Source: Chondrilla cf. caribensis
Taxonomy: Eukaryota > Porifera > Demospongiae > Chondrillida > Chondrillidae
Direction of reading: 5' to 3'
Assembly: GCA_964020155.1 (NCBI GenBank)
Contig: OZ026548.1
Span: forward strand, 3,342,397-3,406,396
DNA: 64,000 nt
The position numbers and the translations under genes are program-made. Under the pieces are notes generated by a model, which searched no databases, was not told the origin of the DNA, and worked only from the letters and a program-made list of their open reading frames with translations. This document shows positions 61,825-64,000 of this stretch, one piece after another (position 1 is the first letter of the stretch; every line of letters starts with the position of its first letter).

Positions 61825-62650
61825 TGTCAATTTTGTGTGAAACACAACAAATATCTAAATGGTCACAGCTGTGATAGTGACCCACCACCAATAGGGGCAA
61901 TGTTGGGACATTGGGATGATGGAGGTCAGTTCATTTCAGGTGAATACATGAGTGTTCATTTCAGGTCATTTCACTTCGGTTCAAATGTGTTTCAAGTTCT
62001 CCTATATCTCATATGACTAATCACAACATCTATCGGCTTTCCATGACATTCATGACAAGTCGGTTCAAATATGGTTCACATTAAATTGCTAAGTTTATTT
62101 CCTGCCAATTCCACATTTTTGAATTTGCATTTGGGAGCATTGATCATGAAATGGGCACCCAGGGTGATATCCGTGTTCACAGACATTAGAAATTATGTCG
62201 AAATATATTCACAACATCACAGTTGTGCATCTATTGAGGTCTTGATGTGCATCCACAGCCAATATTCTATGTCAGATAACCTTATTCATGTATATGTCAT
62301 TGCATGGGCTACATGACAGTACAAAGTCCATTTTCAACCATGAGTACAAGGATGACGTGTGCACTCACATATGAAGATCATTGTCAACACAGAACTCTTC
62401 CATTATATATGGCTATATACACACTCACATCTATTGTAGTTACACTGTAAATTATGATTGATTTGGTGCTGCGGACAGACAACAAAGGGGGGCAGTATTA
62501 ACCAGCTATTGCATCAAGCTTCAATCAGTTACTCCTAATAGCCACAAGAAACAAACTGCTGAAGAGCTGCAAGATAAGGAGACGTACAGACATCATTCAG
62601 TTTAATACCATCCCTATAAGTGTCACACACACACACAAACAGCAAAGTAC
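61825..62650. other. No gene recognised
   Basis: Short direct repeats of TTCATTTCAGGT occur near 61,930-61,970. Nothing else was supported. Confidence 0.4.
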
Positions 62651-62655
62651 ATCTG

Positions 62656-62658
<3 letters not shown>

Positions 62659-62708
<50 letters not shown>
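62659..62708. repeat. (CA)n microsatellite
   Basis: A pure CA tract of about 50 bp, in the position that matches the CGCA tract of copy A at 30,040-30,078. Confidence 0.9.
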
Positions 62709-62710
<2 letters not shown>

Positions 62711-63180
62711 CAACCATATTGGTGAGTCCTTCATTATTAACATAACATAATACAAAAGCTGTAGATCTTACAAGATTACCTCAGCTATTCAATTCTTGAA
62801 CGATCCACAGTTAAAGGGAGTGCACACAGCACAGTAGAGGAGGCTTGTAGGTCAGACCACCTTTAGGAATCTTAGATTCAGTTCATCTACTACTGGATTC
62901 TGTAAGAAGTGGTTAGTTAGAGATCACCTACACAGAGTGAGGATAGTTGACATTATGAGAAAATACAGATCAACTGAAGCATATACAGGGTAGTTACGCC
63001 ATGTCCCAGACAATGCCGTCACTTTTCAAAAAAATATGCTTGGAAAAAAGAACAGTTGAAGTTTCAAAGCTATGGCATACTCGGTGGAAACCATCTTCAT
63101 TACTACTCCTAGTCTACTCGGTTTTTAGTGGGTGTAATCATTCCATCTAATCTTAAATCATAGATGATCATATATATGTA

Positions 63181-63330
63181 AGCAGGCGTGTGACAAATAC
63201 GAACACTACGTGGAATTTAGTCTGCTGGGAGAAAGGAGAAAAGCGAAAAACCGGCAACCACGGGACTCTAATCCAGGGTGTCTGAGTATGCAGCATGCAA
63301 ATCCACAAAGCTGTGTGGCCTCGCCGGTGT
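63181..63330 (-). mobile_element. tRNA-derived SINE, minus orientation
   Basis: On the minus strand a tRNA-like head contains GGATTAGAGTCCC (B-box-like), followed by TTGCCGGTTTTTCGCTTTTC and TCTCCCAGCAGACT. The A-box is degraded. The tail matches the plus-strand copy at 63,397. Confidence 0.6.
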
Positions 63331-63396
63331 GAGACTGCAGTTAGCAGTACCACCGGTGTAGTATGAAAGGAGAATTGTGGAGGCTGGTTTCTGTGG

Positions 63397-63530
63397 TGGC
63401 TTCGTGGCTCAGTGGTTTATGGCTTTAGTCAGACACCCTGGGTTTGAGTCCCACGGTTTCCGGTTTTTCGCTTAAATTTTCTCCTTTCTCCCAGCAGGCT
63501 GAATTCCAATTAGCGTTCGTAATTGAACTA
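63397..63530 (+). mobile_element. tRNA-derived SINE, plus orientation
   Basis: The head has TGGCTCAGTGG (A-box-like) and GGTTTGAGTCCC (B-box-like), spaced as in a tRNA gene. It is followed by TCCGGTTTTTCGCTT and CTCCTTTCTCCCAGCAG, shared with the inverted copy 70 bp away. It is not a functional tRNA, because the 3' acceptor stem cannot pair. Confidence 0.65.
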
Positions 63531-63908
63531 TTTTAAGTCGAATAAATGCTGTCATCCTGCAAAGAATGCTTGGTATTTTGTACACTAATCGCGGGAAATG
63601 ACACAATGGTCATATTCTTGTTGTGCAATACATTGCAGAAAGAGACGTAGCTAAGAAACATACATATTTCAATGGCCTTCCAAATAGGCATGGAGTGACC
63701 AATTAGTTTGCAGAAAATGGTAATTTTGACATTACATCACCACTATAAATTATATCATACTTAAAAGCCTACACCAGCAAAAGGAGGATAAATACAGGGG
63801 AATATGTACTACTTTTTGCTACGAATTGTCGGAGAGTAATAATGAATGGTGGAGCTTTGTTGAATTTGCAAATAAGGGCACCTGCTAACATACAAGAATG
63901 ATCCAAGC

Positions 63909-63977
63909 AAGGCCATAATGGTGGTAATAGATGGGAAAATGTCCCTTAGGAAGGCAGCAGCAACCTTTGGAATCATT
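63909..63977 (+). mobile_element. Pogo/Tigger-type helix-turn-helix relic
   Basis: One frame reads AIMVVIDGKMSLRKAAATFG before a stop. The GKMSLRKAAATFGI pattern is typical of the Psq-like DNA-binding helix in pogo/Tigger transposases and related animal proteins. It may be a fragment of the element that once mobilised the pogo-like MITEs in this window. Confidence 0.5.
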
Positions 63978-64000
63978 TGAAGTGGCACCATCTTCCCTAT

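Noticed and set aside
63397..63470. Functional tRNA gene
   Set aside because: A-box and B-box resemble tRNA, but the acceptor and anticodon stems do not pair, and the same tail appears in an inverted copy, so it is a SINE.

Overview
The window looks like nuclear DNA of an animal, most likely an early-branching one such as a sponge. That placement is an inference: introns are short with GT-AG borders, one locus resembles the vertebrate calcineurin-binding protein CABIN1, two loci encode ankyrin/Death-fold receptors, and CA/GT tracts, MITEs, a Crypton-type relic, a DIRS-type relic and tRNA-derived SINEs are scattered between them. No bacterial operon, CRISPR array or rRNA was seen. Essentially all recognisable genes lie on the minus strand.

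The dominant structure is a roughly 30 kb head-to-tail duplication. Copy A runs from about 1,408 to at least 30,390. Copy B runs from about 32,137 to about 62,935. In minus-strand order each copy carries an ankyrin-Death-CARD-like gene (A 26,745 to 20,328; B 53,818 to 44,589), a 22-bp minisatellite (A about 7.7 kb; B about 0.73 kb) and a CABIN1-like gene (A 11,475 to beyond position 1; B 42,310 to 32,137, cut by the duplication edge). I rebuilt the CABIN1-like genes exon by exon from splice sites whose phases agree; most exons have identical lengths in both copies. Just left of the junction lie exons of a third, unidentified minus-strand gene (32,073 to 29,650), which lost its 5' part at the junction. 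The truncated CABIN1-like copy B therefore points into its 3' part.

Differences between the copies are informative. The ankyrin arrays differ by five 303-bp units (each three ankyrin repeats), and the CARD-like exon has a cluster of replacements. Copy A of CABIN1-like has a 1-nt frameshift; copy B has a stop codon, a lost donor and an intron reduced to 12 in-frame bases. Several mobile elements sit in one copy while the other keeps the empty site. The most striking is a 3.8 kb insertion (54,896-58,683) in copy B: two MITE-like ends flank phase-compatible exon cassettes, with a CATTA target duplication.

The right end (58,716-64,000) is transposon-rich: a DIRS-like relic, a long-TIR MITE, two tRNA-derived SINEs in opposite orientation, and a pogo-type helix-turn-helix relic. 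Everything here comes from reading the sequence. An uncollapsed haplotype could mimic the tandem duplication and cannot be excluded.
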